Part shown: positions 48,890 to 62,587 of the stretch, in pieces | Layout: every line of letters starts with the position of its first letter | Numbering within the stretch: the first letter of the stretch is position 1 | Source of the DNA: Mactra quadrangularis | Lineage: Eukaryota > Mollusca > Bivalvia > Venerida > Mactridae | Length of the DNA stretch: 64,000 bases | NCBI GenBank assembly: GCA_025267735.1 | Contig: CM046295.1 | Location: forward strand, 20,120,938 to 20,184,937 | Reading direction: 5' to 3' | The notes under the pieces: model-generated | Told to the model about the DNA's origin: nothing | Seen by the model: only the letters and a program-made list of their open reading frames with translations | Databases searched by the model: none | Translations under genes and position numbers: made by a program

Positions 48890-49195
48890 TGGTTCAGTCC
48901 CATAAAGTCGTGGCTTGTTGCGGACCCGCTAATGCAGACAGTCGTAGGCCGTGTAAAGCCTTGTGTATATAGGTGACGGTACGTACATTGCACAAAACAA
49001 CACACCCGAACGGAACCGTGGCTGGAAGATATGCAAGTACAATCAATACTCGGTCACGATTTTGTTCACGATTTGACTTTAAAACTGATACCTGTATCCA
49101 TGGCTCACTGACCCTGCTAAAAACGTAACAGTCCTTGCGGAGCTTGATCGCACGGCGCCCGTACGGTGCCCTAATGGCTGTTTTTATGCTTATGG
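48890..49195 (-). repeat. Dispersed GC-richer repeat, copy 2 (inverted)
   Basis: Inverted copy of 1640-1975. CAGTCCCATAAA..CGTGGCTTGTTGCGGACCCG at its left end is the complement of the right end of copy 1, and GGAGCTTGATCGCACGGCGC near its right end is the complement of the left end. It interrupts the block shared by the F and I upstream regions, so it inserted after that duplication, or was lost from the F copy. Confidence 0.6.
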
Positions 49196-49444
49196 AACTG
49201 GATCATATGTAAAACTCATATTGTCTGCTTAGGAAAACATAGTTCGTACAAAACATTTTTTTTATTATGGGACTCTAGCATAAGGTACATGAAAACACTT
49301 AAATCATGCGATGGCAGTTGCATGACAATATGTATTGTTTTATATCACAAACAATTCTAAATGGACTTTGTTAAGAATGACAGATCACTCGTAGTTTGAA
49401 CAATCATGAAAAATTAATCATCATTGTTTATTCAATTTTATTAC

Positions 49445-50690
49445 ATTGAACTAACCCTTAGTTACATACATCACATTGATATTTACCTTTTGTAGTTTTA
49501 GATGACTTTTCTGAGGTTTCATAGTCATAGAATGTCATAGCTTTGGTATGCAATTTGACTAAAGTATCTTTATTCTTCAGTAAATTGTCTGGTCTTTGTT
49601 AATGTAGGAGTTCTAATATAAATGACTTGTACAAAGACGCTGGTTATTATATATTTATAGTTTATTATATGTCATTTAGCATGTATTCAAGCCGCTGGGC
49701 CATGAGCAGTATAGACCAATATAAAAAAACATACATCGATATGATATATAAACATTGAGTGATACAGTCATGTATACTTTAAAGGTATTAGTTCACAGAT
49801 TTGCTTAAGATGTTTCTATATTTTCAAAATACCCTTTAGTGTCTGTAATTGTGTCAAAAATAATTCTTAATATTTTAAAACAAACTGCTAGAAATGTGCA
49901 ATTTCAGTAACATAAATTCCCTACAACTGTCTATACCATGACATACGGGGTAGATTTGTACTAATTCCAACACCATCATTTGTAGTTGTATGTTAATTAC
50001 ACTATATCGTCATTATGAAAACACTAATCTTCAGCTTCAAAAAATTTTCCATACAATTTAGATAGTTTCAGAAAAACTTGATTTTTTAGATGAAATCTGT
50101 GAATGAGTACCTTTTATATGTCAGATGCTAATATTGCTAAACTTAGTATAATACAAATAGTCATTCATATACAAAATAAAAAAAATATTAATCAAGTAAT
50201 TTACTTTATAAGAAGAAATCATATAAATATCAGTAAATATTTGTGTTTTTTTTTCAAACGCATAGAAAAGATACATATCCCAAAGTTCTAATTTCACCAG
50301 TGCTCGACATTAAAGAATAAAATGTATCAAGTAATAGCTGCTCTCTGTAGATATTTAGAATAACATCCCCATCTTTGAGTCTAACGAAACCGAATGCAAT
50401 CATTGCAACTATGAGAAAATACTTTTCTATTATCATTCGTATATATAGTGGGGTCGATAACCGAAACAAGCTTACACTTGGTGATACAAGCACCAAATTT
50501 GGTACAGATAATCTATATGGTCTACCATCTACGATAAGCACGATTTCCTATTCCAAATCAAAGATGGCTGCCGTTTCTGTGCATGCACGAGGAGATCAGT
50601 ATCCCACTATATGTATTTTTTTCACTTTGCTATGTGGTAGAGTAATTAAATACTCACATTAAGCATTGTCACTAACGCAAGGTAAGTAAG
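49445..50690 (-). repeat. 3' flank of G, duplicated as 3' flank of F
   Basis: Counterpart of 27985-29260. The minus-strand open stretch here (50254-50541, 95 codons) is longer than in the F copy because a segment of about 20 bases (CCATCTTTGAGTCTAACGAA region, 50368-50390) is retained. It reads VDGRPYRLSVPNLVLVS and continues to FVRLKDGDVI. The product is not recognised and coding status is doubtful. Confidence 0.55.
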
Positions 50691-50810
50691 TCAGCATAAA
50701 GAAAAAAAACCATCGATTATGTACAATTTATTATAGTTATGAAGAAGGATAATTGAGAAATGATTTACAAAAAGTATTCATAGAAGTTAATTTCGAATGA
50801 AGAAAACAAT

Positions 50811-50816
50811 TTTATT
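50811..50816 (-). terminator. Polyadenylation signal of gene G
   Basis: AATAAA on the minus strand, 16 bases past the G stop codon, matching the position in gene F. Confidence 0.55.
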
Positions 50817-50831
50817 TGCATCCATTGACAT

Positions 50832-53800
50832 CTAGTGACGATGGATTTGTAATTCTTCATAACCGTCAGGATCAGCTTGATCATTTTCATAGATAGCATT
50901 TGCATGTATTCCTGGATCTTTCTTATTGTCCTTTGTATGTCTTCTGTAATAGATAAAATAGTCGTTTGTAATTGTACATTATATATTTGACAGGTTATGG
51001 TTTTTGATTTTCAGATTGATTATTTTCTCAATTTACTAAGACCCCGTCGTTGCCATGAATGAAGATAAGATGCTTGCAAAGATATTAACAAAATTTCAAT
51101 CAATCTTGAAATAAATTCAAATTTTATAAATATATGATTTAATAATGAAAACAAAAAATGGCTTACCGTGTCCACACTAACCATAAAACATTATTCAAAG
51201 CAATAATTATCACAAAGGCAGCAATAATTCCACCAATTATTTCTCCAGTATAACATGACGTCTGTGATTCTGTTAACATATATAATAACATGATTGTAAA
51301 AATTCTGCGTATTTTTTCCATATAAATTAAACATCAAAATCCAAAGAATAATATGAACAAAACAGAATATATTACTTTATAACAACTGTCAACGTTATTT
51401 ACATAAAACAATGTTTATTTTTAGTGACTTCTCTAACATTTTACTCATCATAATGGTATTCCTAACAATGATTTGTTAGACTTTTGGAGACAAACTTATT
51501 ATTTTATTGTTCTCAAAATTAAACATCCCGCATTTACAAAATGTCTCATGATTCGCTTGTGTATTTGTTTTATCAATAAGAAATATTTTATACTAACATA
51601 AAATATTAACATTTTATATGGAAATTGATCTAGAATGTACGTATAGAACTTTAGACGGAGTTTCATAATGTTTTTACTCATTTAACCGATCAATTATTAT
51701 ATTCATGCTCAAGAGAAATGACTTCAACAGCAGGCCGAATCTCTAAAACTAGACCTAATACCATATATCATAGTCAGTGACTGATAACCGCTCTACTCTA
51801 TACAGAGTTAAACTGTAGAATGGTGAAGGCTTAAAGGTAGTGCCAAGCTATTGAACCAAAGACATTGCGATTCGCAGTATAGTGCTCCCAAATAAACTTT
51901 ACAGGACAGGTCACTTATTTAGAGAAAGGAAACAAAGTATAGCTATAAAATTGCTATTAAATGCCAATACTAACCTTCCTCGCAACCATTGGTGCATCCA
52001 ATTGCACACAACCCAGTGGTTTGAGAACATGTATTGTTTATACAGTCTTGTCGTTTACATTCGATGTCACATACGTCACCATGGAAGCCAGCAATACAAT
52101 TGTTGCATACACCATTATTTTGACCACACATGTTGTTTTCACAATTAGTTGGACATGTTTCAGTGCACGAACGACCATAATACCCCGCTTTACAAGAAAT
52201 GCAATGTCCATGTGTACGACCACATTCTCCGTTCAAACAGTTTTCAGGACATATGTCTTTACACAGGCTGCCGAAGTATCCAACCTTACAAGAGATACAT
52301 TGTCCATATTCTTGGGCACATTGGCCATTCAAACAAGTCGTTCGACACGGTGTATCGCATTTGTCACCATAGAACTTTTCTTCTGTGCAAGCTTCGCAAT
52401 TTCCTGTATCCTTATCGCATGCACCAGCACAATTAGTGGGGCAATAATTTCTACACGAATTTCCATAGAAACCTGATTTACATTTAGAACAAGAGGTTTT
52501 CGTGTCACAGGTTTCACAATTATTGGTATTGACACAACACTTATCTCCAGAGTATCCAGTCCGACATCCTTCCAAGCAAACATCAGTACTTCTATCACAA
52601 AAACCATTCAGACAATTATAGCATTGATTGTTGCAGTTTTCTCCGTAATAACCTGGCTTACATTTGTCACATTTATCACCGTCGAAGTTACTATTGCATC
52701 CATTTGAACATATGCCATCATCTCTTTTACATGTATCGTCTTTGCAGTTAACAGGACAATCTATATCACAGATGTCACCGTATTTTCCATCTTTACATCT
52801 GTCACATTGTGGTCCATTCAGATTTTCATCCTTACAACCAGTTGAACAGTCCCCATTGCTGTCACACATTCTATCTTTACAAATATCAGGACATCGTATA
52901 TCACAATTGTTACTATACCATGTAGCAGCACAAACGTTACATTTATCTCCACTCCAGTTGTTACTTACACAACCGTGTAAACAATTGCCTGTTGTTTTGT
53001 CACATTTGTTCTGCACGCAGTTTGCTGGACAAGGAGTTGAACAATTTGTTATTGCAGTACCGTTAAAGTAACCATCGGCACATATGTAACATATCTGATA
53101 GTATGATGAAATTGCTGACCCAAAGTCCCATGCACATCTTGTACAGTACTCAGGACAGACAGCGTAACATTTCCCACCATAATAACCATCTAAACATCTA
53201 TATGTACATCTCCAACCAGATCTTTGATTCTCACAAATATCCCTCAGATCTCTTGTTCCATCATTAGGATTACTTTTACAACAATCACAAGTTTTCTCTG
53301 TCCTGCAAGCAGTTACATCTTGAGCAATGCCTAAACAAGACAAAAACATAAACATAATAAGCTAAAAAACACTAAACTTATATAGCTAAAGTACATGTTA
53401 CTGAAAATTAAGTGGTTATTTTCATTCTTAAACAATTATTGTAGAATAAAGATTCAGATTTGGGGTACTAGTATGGCATGCCGTTTGCACAATAATTAGT
53501 TAAACTATATGTTTAACTGTTAAACCCATAGTTTAACAGACTAGTATGAAAATATATCTAAAGTCACACAACCACCCAGATTTTAGATGCTAACTCTAAC
53601 TGCTTTATATTAAGAAAACAAGCATATAGAATAAAAATGGACACTCGTTTTATGTATTGATTAAAAAAATTAAGTATTTAATTCGACCACCAACTGATCT
53701 TTCCAAGAAAAACCTTTTGACTGGATAAACTAACCTTTGACTGACTTGCCAGATACCTCAGCACTGATTGACACTAACCTATTATTCTCTACATCCACTG

Positions 53801-54077
53801 TCGCTAAATTACTATCACATAGTAGTTGATGTCAGTATTTTATTTATGATAGTTCATTTATTTTCATTTTTATCGCTTTTACACCGCTTATGTAAGCTTT
53901 CCTGGATTTCAATAATGAGTAAAGCCCGATTAAATCAACGTTTTTGGAAGATGCGTTAACTAGAAATTAAAACATAAATCTACACTTTATGATAACCTTT
54001 CAATTTAAAACAACAAACAATTACTTACCAGAATAAATGTAGCACACACACAACAATACTAATGTTAGCAACATCAT
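50832..54077 (-). CDS. Gene G: multi-EGF single-pass receptor
   Basis: Coding exons on the minus strand are 54077-54029, 53330-51975, 51269-51167 and 50943-50832, giving 539 aa, phases 1, 1, 2, all GT-AG. Signal peptide MMLLTLVLLCVCYIYSG joins IAQDVTAC. The ectodomain has the CDCC module and about eleven EGF-like modules. Relative to F it lacks one 32-residue module: CDRST runs straight into the equivalent of D-x-x-V-C-L-x-G-C from the next module (around 52590), an in-frame loss between two CDRxT repeats. The TM exon (469-503) has GEIIGG; the tail has NAIY, Y521 (YEND) and Y531 (YEEL), ending IHRH. An acceptor-like TTTTCAG on the minus strand at 54105-54111 would start the exon at 54104. The 5' neighbour is repeat DNA. 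Function inferred as for the other copies. Confidence 0.85.
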
Positions 54078-54104
54078 CTTTAGTTTCTTTAGATTTTACT
54101 AAAA

Positions 54105-55118
54105 CTGAAAATATTTAAATCAATAATTAGTTGACATTTTTCAAAATCATGTGAAACACCATTCTGAGTACAGTTCAGAACATAAAATCTAACACTGTTA
54201 ATAAAATTTATTAGACTAGAACTTCCTGGTTTAATTATTTTGAATGATTTTTAAATGAGCTAATTTAAAGTTTTTACGCTATCCATTAACTGTAAGTATT
54301 TAGTACATTAAATGAGCATTTGAATGAAGATGAGCGGTAATAAAATTTATTGCAATACAATGTATTATATTTAAAGCATAAACGTAAAAATAGTAAGTAT
54401 TTAAGAATTAGGAGACTTAGAAAATTTAATGAATGTATTTAATGCTCACTGTACAATTGACAAATTATTGCACTGATTCTTTATATTTTAACTCTTATAT
54501 GATGTATGTTCAACCACATTAAATTAGTACAATATATAAATAAACCATAAAATACGTAATGACTCAGATTTTTGTGTCAATTGTTAGTTAACAAATTTTT
54601 TGTTACACGACAGAGCACTTTGTATTGATAAACCAACAACATATTTAAAATAAAATAAAAATACGATTAACACTGTGTTAACTTTATAATATCAAATACA
54701 GTTGATATTCACATTTTGCCAGTAATCACATATGATAGAAAACCTTCATAAACCCCTTTTATAGTATTTATTCCTACCACTAAAACCCCTAGAAACGTGA
54801 ACAACTCATGACAATTTACCACCATAATAGTAGTAATTCTATAGCAAATAAATAATTCATACAATTAAATGCAAACTTTAATAGCTTTAGAAATGTTATA
54901 CTTAAGATGAAATATGAGAGCGTATGGCTTTTACAGTTTTTTTCATACTTCAAAATGCGAGAAGGGTATTGAGGCAAGTAGTATTGATAAAAATTAACTT
55001 ACCAGTCAGATTAATCCACTTCAAATGTTTAACATTCTATGACGAGTGTTAAGATCAAACTGGCTATTCAATTTGTAAGAACATACTCGGATATATATAC
55101 TTATTACATACGAACTTC
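54105..55118 (-). other. Upstream region of G (probable 5'UTR intron)
   Basis: No coding sequence seen. A second motif-like AGAACTTCCTGGTTTAATT at 54218-54236 is in the opposite orientation to the others and is probably incidental. A conserved GTGAGT donor on the minus strand was not identified. Confidence 0.3.
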
Positions 55119-55136
55119 AACCGGAAGATTTAAACA
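55119..55136 (-). promoter_or_regulatory. Family upstream motif of gene G
   Basis: On the plus strand AACCGGAAGATTTAAACA, the complement of TGTTTAAATCTTCCGGTT. It is in the same orientation relative to transcription as the copies before C, E and F, about 1.04 kb upstream of the start codon. Confidence 0.5.
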
Positions 55137-57020
55137 AAGTATTGATTTTAAATGTGGATATTGAACCTAAAGATGTATAAACTCCAGGAAATTAAAACCT
55201 TTATCTGTACATCTTCAACTGATAAATAAACTTTGTACATGAGGTACATAACAATAGACAGGAGTGAATTCAAACAATCCACATTAACTTCAAACTTTAC
55301 TTTAACTGCTCGTCTTCATACTTTCTGTTTTAACATACACTACCTTGGTACGTACGTGTTGAAACAATCTGTTTGTTTCATATTCTGAAATAGGGTTTTA
55401 ATCTACAGAATGTGATACCTTTCAATAAATTATGACTGTAAAGACTGGTTCCATCACATGTCAGCTCTTCTTATGGAAGGCTATGTGAATACTAGTCAAA
55501 AAGTGTTAAGGACAGCTGGAAAGACTATTAATCAATCATGACAACTTTTCATCGAGATAGGTGGCTCATTTTGAAGTGTAAAAGAATATTGGGAAATAAA
55601 TGTGGCAATGGGAATATAAGTCATTAAATCCCCATCCCCCAAAAATAGTGGCTTTTTCACAAAGTCTTACGCTAAAATCATCGTCAGTCAAAGGAGGTAA
55701 CATTTACAGATCAGTCATTTTTGGCCGATTGATTCCAAATATTATTGAATTATGTAGAATATAGCATACCTTTGAATATCATATCACAACTATGTGTATT
55801 ATTTTCTGTCCTGTCTTTAAACTGCAAAATTAATGAAATTGACTTACGATAACTCTTTTTACAAGACTTTTGTGAAGATGTGCACATGCGCACAGCGCAT
55901 GAATTGCCTTAACAACCTCGTGTTCTGATTCAAATTTGCAACCTGAGCAATTGAATTCACATCCATCATTGTTATCACAATTTTATCTTTACAATATTCA
56001 TGAAAAGTAGAGGTGGCATAGTCAAAGTAGGGGTGCGTAGATGGACTCATCGACGCCATGTTTCATCAGGTTACCTGTTTGTATTTCTAGGAAATACCAT
56101 TATCAATATATGAACGAGTTTCATTTGCAAAAAAGTTGCAATATAAGACCAGAAAAAATCAAAACTAATTGTAAAATGTTTTATTCTTTGTAAAAATTCG
56201 CATTTGTTGAAAAAATGCAAACTTATCTTCCCTACTTTAGATTAGCTACCGGAATTTGGACGGAACATGTTCTCGAATATTTCGGTTTGCTAATAAATTA
56301 AATATAGTTCCTAGGTGACCAAATAGACATGAAAAATTCTTAATTCTACAATAAAAAGGCTATTTTACGTGGTCAGTTGGAAAATGTCCAGGAAAGCTCC
56401 TGTTTATTAGATGTATTTTATATGTCCGGAAGGTTCCGCACAATGAATCAACCGCGCCAAAATGTTTAACATATCATTAGCAGGGCACGCTAAAAGGTGA
56501 TAATGGATAAATTTCAAGGCAATCTATAAATATAAAAACGCTGACACATCATGTATTGCGTGAATGTTTAACTAACGGAGGAAATGTCATACACGGCTAA
56601 ACGGTGATTTCAAGCATTTTTGGAATTGCTAATACTTGAACATTTAACAAACGACTTTTTCAAGGAGCGATAAACGAGCATTTCTATCAACCTTTTTCCA
56701 CAAGCATACAGCCCTGTTCTTACGTAAAATGTTATAACAATCTTCAACTTGATTTGATTCTTACTTTTAGTTGCAACGAACACATATAATTAAATTGTCA
56801 CAAATATTTTAGTTTTGCTTACAAAATATATGAACATAGCTCATTTTATGTTAAAAGCAGACGCTATCAAATACCAGTCCAACTCACTTTCATTTGATTG
56901 TAATATTTGTTAGCAGGTCACGACAAATAATTCATGTGCTTCATAGACTTTGTTAAAAATCGGAGCGAAAAAAGTGTGATATTTTTTATGCATTTCGCTA
57001 TGATGTCAGAAACTATACAA
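55137..57020. other. Intergenic region upstream of G
   Basis: No gene confirmed. On the minus strand an ATGGCG start at 56057 opens 66 codons (MASMSPSTHPYFDYATSTFH...), ending at 55859. In another frame the same DNA reads a Cys-rich stretch (CDNNDGCEFNCSGCKFESEH) that runs to a GTAAGT donor near 55850. This might be a decayed first exon of an unrelated gene. I cannot name it. Confidence 0.25.
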
Positions 57021-57043
57021 TTTTCTTTTTTTTATTTAATTGA

Positions 57044-57262
57044 GTTTAAAGTCGTATTCAACACATATTTTGGCTATATATACGTCGGCCAGCTCTTCCC
57101 AATATATAGGTTTCCTGAACACTTTTCTATCACTAGCAATAACTTACCCTTCCAATAGGCCGACAACTTTTGTAAAGGGTATGACTTACCGCGACCGGGC
57201 TCGAACCCGCGATCTCCGGATTCGAAGTCAGACATGCTAACCACTACGCCACGGCCGCGGCT
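57044..57262 (-). repeat. tRNA-derived SINE, copy 3
   Basis: Minus-strand copy of the 19113 family: head GCCGCGGCCGTGGCGTAGTG, box B GGGTTCGAGCCCGGTCGCGG, tail GAATACGACTTTAAAC. The plus-strand ORFs at 56934-57240 overlap it and are not genes. Confidence 0.8.
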
Positions 57263-58521
57263 ATCAAGTTTTCTAAGAAAAAAACTTACTATATATATAC
57301 AATATCATATTAAATAACTTTATTATACTTACATGTATAATATACGATTGTTTTGTGTAGGTTAGTAAGTGACATAAAGTGCAAAATACGATTACATCAT
57401 CACAATTTTCATTTAGCACAGAAATACTTTGAGTCGTACTCATCATTTTTTTCGAAATTTAAGACGATTATTAAATTATTTTGAATATTATTATATTTGC
57501 CTGAAAATGTTCAATTTGTACTAAACTATAGATCTACACCGGTTTAATGAAGGACGAGGTCCGGTATTTACATTGGACTTGTTCCTAGGAACTAATTGAT
57601 GCAGACTTTAATATAATGATTAACTTTATAGAATATATTTTGTTTTAAGTATTGAACAAAACATAATGCTTTCTCATAGTTAACTTGAAATCATCATTTT
57701 TTAAAGAAATTATAATGACATTAGTAAAATGCACCATTGTATGAAAAACATGAGGTTCCGAAGTGATCTATGTATTGAAATTTAAAACAATATAGATAAA
57801 GAATAAGCCAATAAACAAACAAACTGGTGATATGTTGATATGTTAAAGTTGCGACGTTAACAGAGAACATTTTATGATGTTAAGTCTGAAGAATTGTAAT
57901 AATGTCTGAACTGCTGCCATTGCAAATTAGTAACATTTTATGTGTTGGCACGGCGTTAAACTCAGTATAAAAATCGTCCATGGTCATTGTTTGGACACGG
58001 GATTAGACCAAAACAATAAGAAAGTTTTGTATTATAAGCTCAGTTCAATTTTCTTGATCTTTCGATTAGCTCCACTTCATTTGCATCATTTTCCCTTTTC
58101 TAATTGTAGCGTTTTCCCTACTCAATTTTTATCGTTTCTCCACCACACTTTGTAATTTTTCTCCTCCCTATGTCTAGCATTAGCTCCTTTGTTTCTGTAG
58201 TATTAACTCCACCTGAGTTGTCGCGATGTCTACACTCCTTTTGAAATATCAGCTCACAAGGAAACAAGGAAAATAATTAGACATTGTTATCAATACCATC
58301 TTTTATATTTTGATATACACTGTGCCTTGATACTTGAACCATCCTTAAGATACTAAAGATTGTTGACGTACACTTTAATGGCTGCATCCTATTTCCATTG
58401 ATGTAAGTCCCATGATAATAAATTTGTCCACTTTAATACTTGTGAATAATGTCCTTGTTTTTAAATTTGTGTAATAAGTATAGGTCAATGTTCTGTATAG
58501 GATAGTCAAGGTTAAGCCATG
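57263..58521. other. Intergenic region
   Basis: AT-rich sequence with no gene, RNA or repeat I can support. The 71-codon ORF at 57940-58155 has no recognisable domain. Confidence 0.3.
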
Positions 58522-60724
58522 ACCAATCTCCGTAAACAGAGATCCTGTTCTAATCGCGTTGTCGTACAGGATCTCTACTTAGTCAATGCAAGGTCACGTC
58601 GAGATGAACTTTGTGTCGACCAATCAATGCGTAGCTTTCATCTAGACGAAAACACTATTAATTACATTTTGATTTCGTAATTTCTATTTTTAGACCAAGG
58701 TTTGCATGCAAATTTAACAGCGGTATTATTCACAGTCTGCGATTGGGTGGCTCATTTCAAATTGCGTGACGTAGACGATGTAAACAAGTTACGTATCATA
58801 TCAATTTCGTCATGAATATTATGATGAGAAACGGTCACCTGAGCGTGACCTTCGTTTGGAAAAGACCAGATCTAAATTAGCTAGTATGCGAGCGGTAAAT
58901 TTTTAGATTGGGTTTTAATCAGATTGAGCCATGACATGACCGATTGTCATCTTAAAGCATCTTGTTCCTGAAGATAGTTATTATTCTTGATTTTTTTCAT
59001 ATTACCTTTCATGGTATGTAATTCTGTTAAAACATTTTATAAGCTTATAAATAAGTTGACTCTTAAATGTCTTTGTTGAGAGCGAAACTTTAATCTTATG
59101 TAAATGGTAGATTTAGACAAAGAAAAGCAATGTTTAATTTTCTAGGTAAATCGTCAAAGAAGAGTGTTAATAGCTTCCAACAAACGTTTTCTCATGTTGA
59201 ACACATTGCCGAGTTTACAAGAAGTAAATGAGAAAAGCTAATCTCAGCTTTTTTTAATTCCTTCAATGTAGTAATTGTCGACACCTACCCACCATATAGA
59301 CGATGACTGACTAAACCGTACACTACAATAATTAACCCGATGGTTTTAAACGTTCATCCATATCTAAATATTAGTTAGTCATGTATTATATTACGGATAT
59401 TCTTAACATAAAACTCATCTGACATACCAACTTTTTTTTAAACATTTGCAAACGGGCATGTAAGTTTATATCGCAATTATGCAGTTATTTGATCTAAATT
59501 ACCTAACGTTGAATATGTAGTCTCGGAAATTTAGGGACTTCGTATAAATCAACTTATAAAACCCCATTAAGCTCCACTGTATATCATATTATATCTTATA
59601 ACTTTATATTCAATGATGGTCAAAGCTGCTAAAACATATTTTACACTGCAAATACAGTAACAAAATAACAATAAAATGATTTGTGATTTATAAATGAACT
59701 ACACAAGATAATTGAAAAAACATGAAATAGATTAACCAAAATAAATAATAAAATCACTTTTCAAGATTTGGACTAATGCCGGATTTCATTAACAAAAGTG
59801 TTACTGTTTACGAATTACATGTAACACAATAATATTAATATCATTCTGTCATAGACAAAGCCTGCACTGGCACTTGGTTAAGATTTCGAATTCCCACTAG
59901 CCACACTGATTACTTTATTTGAGCTAGTTCAAATATCTGAAAATTGTTTACTCAATCAAGTTGTTATCTTCCCTGTGAAGATCCTGTTTAGTATAATTTT
60001 GTGAAGAAGAAACTTTCGAGGGAAGGTTGTTTACAGGAATATAAATTTCAAGTACATAACTTATGATAAGTGGACAGATGTCCTCTCAATGATCAAATCT
60101 TGGAAAGGATAGAATCATCATTCACGGAATAAATAGATTGATAAAGATTATTTTAAAATAGAATTCTTGGGAATTGTGTTTATGACCATCAGCGCAAAAC
60201 TAGCTTAGATGTTTCTTAATCACATGCTATTAGACTATTTTTACACTGACACTTTGATTTTTCAGCTCAAAAGTAGTGTACATGCTTCTTCAATTACTTG
60301 ATATTAGACTTGTTTTACACCAATCCGATTAAAACCCGATCTATAATTCTCTGCTTACATACTCGCTAATTTAGATCTGGCTGTTTTGCTACGGATTTGG
60401 ATTAGGATTACGTTCAGGTGACCTTTCCTCATTATAATATTCATGAGACAATAATTATATTCCGTAACATATTTACATCGTCTACGTCACACAATTTCAA
60501 AAGAGCCGTCCAGTCACATCCTGTGAATAACACCACCGTCAAATTAGCTCGCAAACCTTGTTCTTAAGATAGAAATTACGAAATAAAGATGCTATTAGTG
60601 TTTCGTCTAGATGAATGCTATGTATTAATTGGTCGACACAAAGGTAATCCCAACGTGACTCTCGACGCGAACCTTAGAGATAATGTATGACCGTGGTATT
60701 TACGATCTGTTTACGGAGATTGGT
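58522..60724. mobile_element. 2.2-kb element with ~405-bp inverted arms
   Basis: The left arm 58522-58926 and right arm 60321-60724 are inverted copies of nearly equal length (405 and 404 bases), with a 1.39-kb spacer. Ends are ACCAATCTCCGTAAACAG and its complement CTGTTTACGGAGATTGGT. Inner landmarks include CATCTAGACGAAA / TTTCGTCTAGATG and GTGACGTAGACGATGTAAA / TTTACATCGTCTACGTCAC. Similarity is clear but imperfect, and it stops at both ends at matching positions. The spacer has no ORF above 60 codons. A foldback or long-TIR non-autonomous DNA transposon is the best fit; two inverted insertions of one repeat are possible. No target duplication was identified. Confidence 0.65.
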
Positions 60725-62587
60725 TTTACACTGATCTATCTATGTTTCATCTCACAACCAATATTCATGTTTTTTATTTAGTTTTGCGTTAATTTTTTTA
60801 TGCACTACCTATGATCTGTCCCTGCTTTACTACTTTATCTACTGGCCTTCATTTAATATTTCGATTTACAGTGTAGTTCAAAGACGATATTTTGGAGGAT
60901 TATTATAGACTAATAGCCAATTTCAGAACACTAATTACAATATTACTTTTATATTATAACCAATTGTTCATAATTTACATTCATAACTAGCTATATGTGC
61001 TTTGTGATTAACTGACAAAATTGTAACAGGGGACTTAGAAACCAAGTTTCCATGGAATAATATTGTTACACGTACATTAAGACTTTGGCAAGAAATATTG
61101 GTTACCGTATAGGACTGGTAAAATCGAAATCAGTATTAAAGAAAGTGTATGCAGCAACCTTCAAATCATGTAAGTTCAAAGGTTGTTAAGCCACTATGGC
61201 GGTGACGGAGTGTGAAATAACAGGCAAGCCAATCAACTGGAATTAATATTTACTATATGAATTTCCTGTTGATAAAGTCAACTTTGTTAGCCCGCTCTTG
61301 AAGGGTGCCGAAGAATTGGCCTAGATGCATTTCTCGTGACTACAAATATAGAACATTTGTACATTCCTGCATTTGCAATTTTCGTCAACCTTATAGTTAA
61401 ATATGGTTTATATTTTATTTCACTTAACAAAGTTTTACTTCCCGTAGAACTTGCGTTCTTTTACTTTGTAAACAGGAAATTTGACACTAATGTTAAGAGT
61501 TTGTATAGGAAAACAGGACACTAATTATTTGTATATAGTAATTAAGATTTGTATCCGTTAAGACATTTAAGACCAATTACTAAGCGCATACTTCCGTCAC
61601 GAGCAACTAGTAGGAGGAAGAAAGACCGAAGAAATTAAATCATGACCAAACTCGACGAAATTGTGCCCTTGTGAAAATCGAATCCATGACATTTCGATGA
61701 ATATCTTACATGTTACTGATTAAATTAGCCTGACAGGCTTTCATAACTTTTATCTCTATATGTATCTGGATTTTTCATTGTTTACTAACCAATTGGTTAT
61801 TCACTTTATTGCGTCGCCAAACCAAATTTCAAACTGAACAATTTTTTATTGTTATTTGTTTGAACACAACAATCTCCACTCCGATTTTTGTTTAATTTCA
61901 CAAAATAAAACTTATTTCTTATTTAAATTTGTTTTCATTTTCAGGAAGTCTATACTTTACTTATGTAGGACATGAAACTGTGTCCTTCAATGTGCAGTTT
62001 TTATCGAATGAAGTTCATTTTAAAGTCGACCATATTGATTGGGACAATCACCATTTCATAATCAATATCAATATCATGATTCTGTTACTCAATTCTGTCT
62101 ACTCATGTATTTTCTGAATACAATTTAGGTAATACAAATATATATTGTGTATTACTTTAAGACTCACTTAATTAATAATCATTGAGTTATCAGTTCATAC
62201 ATATGGAATCTGGTAAAGCCGATAAAAACACATTAATCAGAAAATACACACTACATATAATAAACAAGCTAAAGTATAACAAAAGGCAACACGAAAGTCT
62301 ACTGATCGATGTTTCTTGGGTTCCATTCCCTGGCGGTGCATAATTTTGAGGCTTTTGATCACGAGTTCATTTTCACTCCTACCACTGATTCAAATTTTGT
62401 ATTGCTGTTGACACTCACTTACGGCAGGATATGCCTAGTAACTGGTTAACATTTGATTCCAGATTTAGCCTTTCCGGAAACAGTGCGTAGATTGACTGAC
62501 TGTCGTGAATTATAATATACAATGTGTTGTTACCCAACCAAGCATTAAATATGAGGAAATATAAACAATTAGTGAAAACAAACGTAC
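60725..62587. other. Intergenic region left of the orphan exon J
   Basis: On the minus strand this is where the rest of gene J would be expected, but no EGF, TM or tail exon of the family is present. A segment at about 61590-61690 resembles 10895-11000. Confidence 0.4.

Noticed and set aside
53500..53560. Inverted repeats around GTTTAAC / ACTAGTATG upstream of G
   Set aside because: Short AT-rich palindromes of this size are common here and no second copy or boundary was found.
55859..56059. Intact small gene on the minus strand starting at ATGGCG
   Set aside because: Two frames compete (one with a good start, another with Cys pattern and donor); neither is complete, so it is only mentioned as a possible decayed exon.
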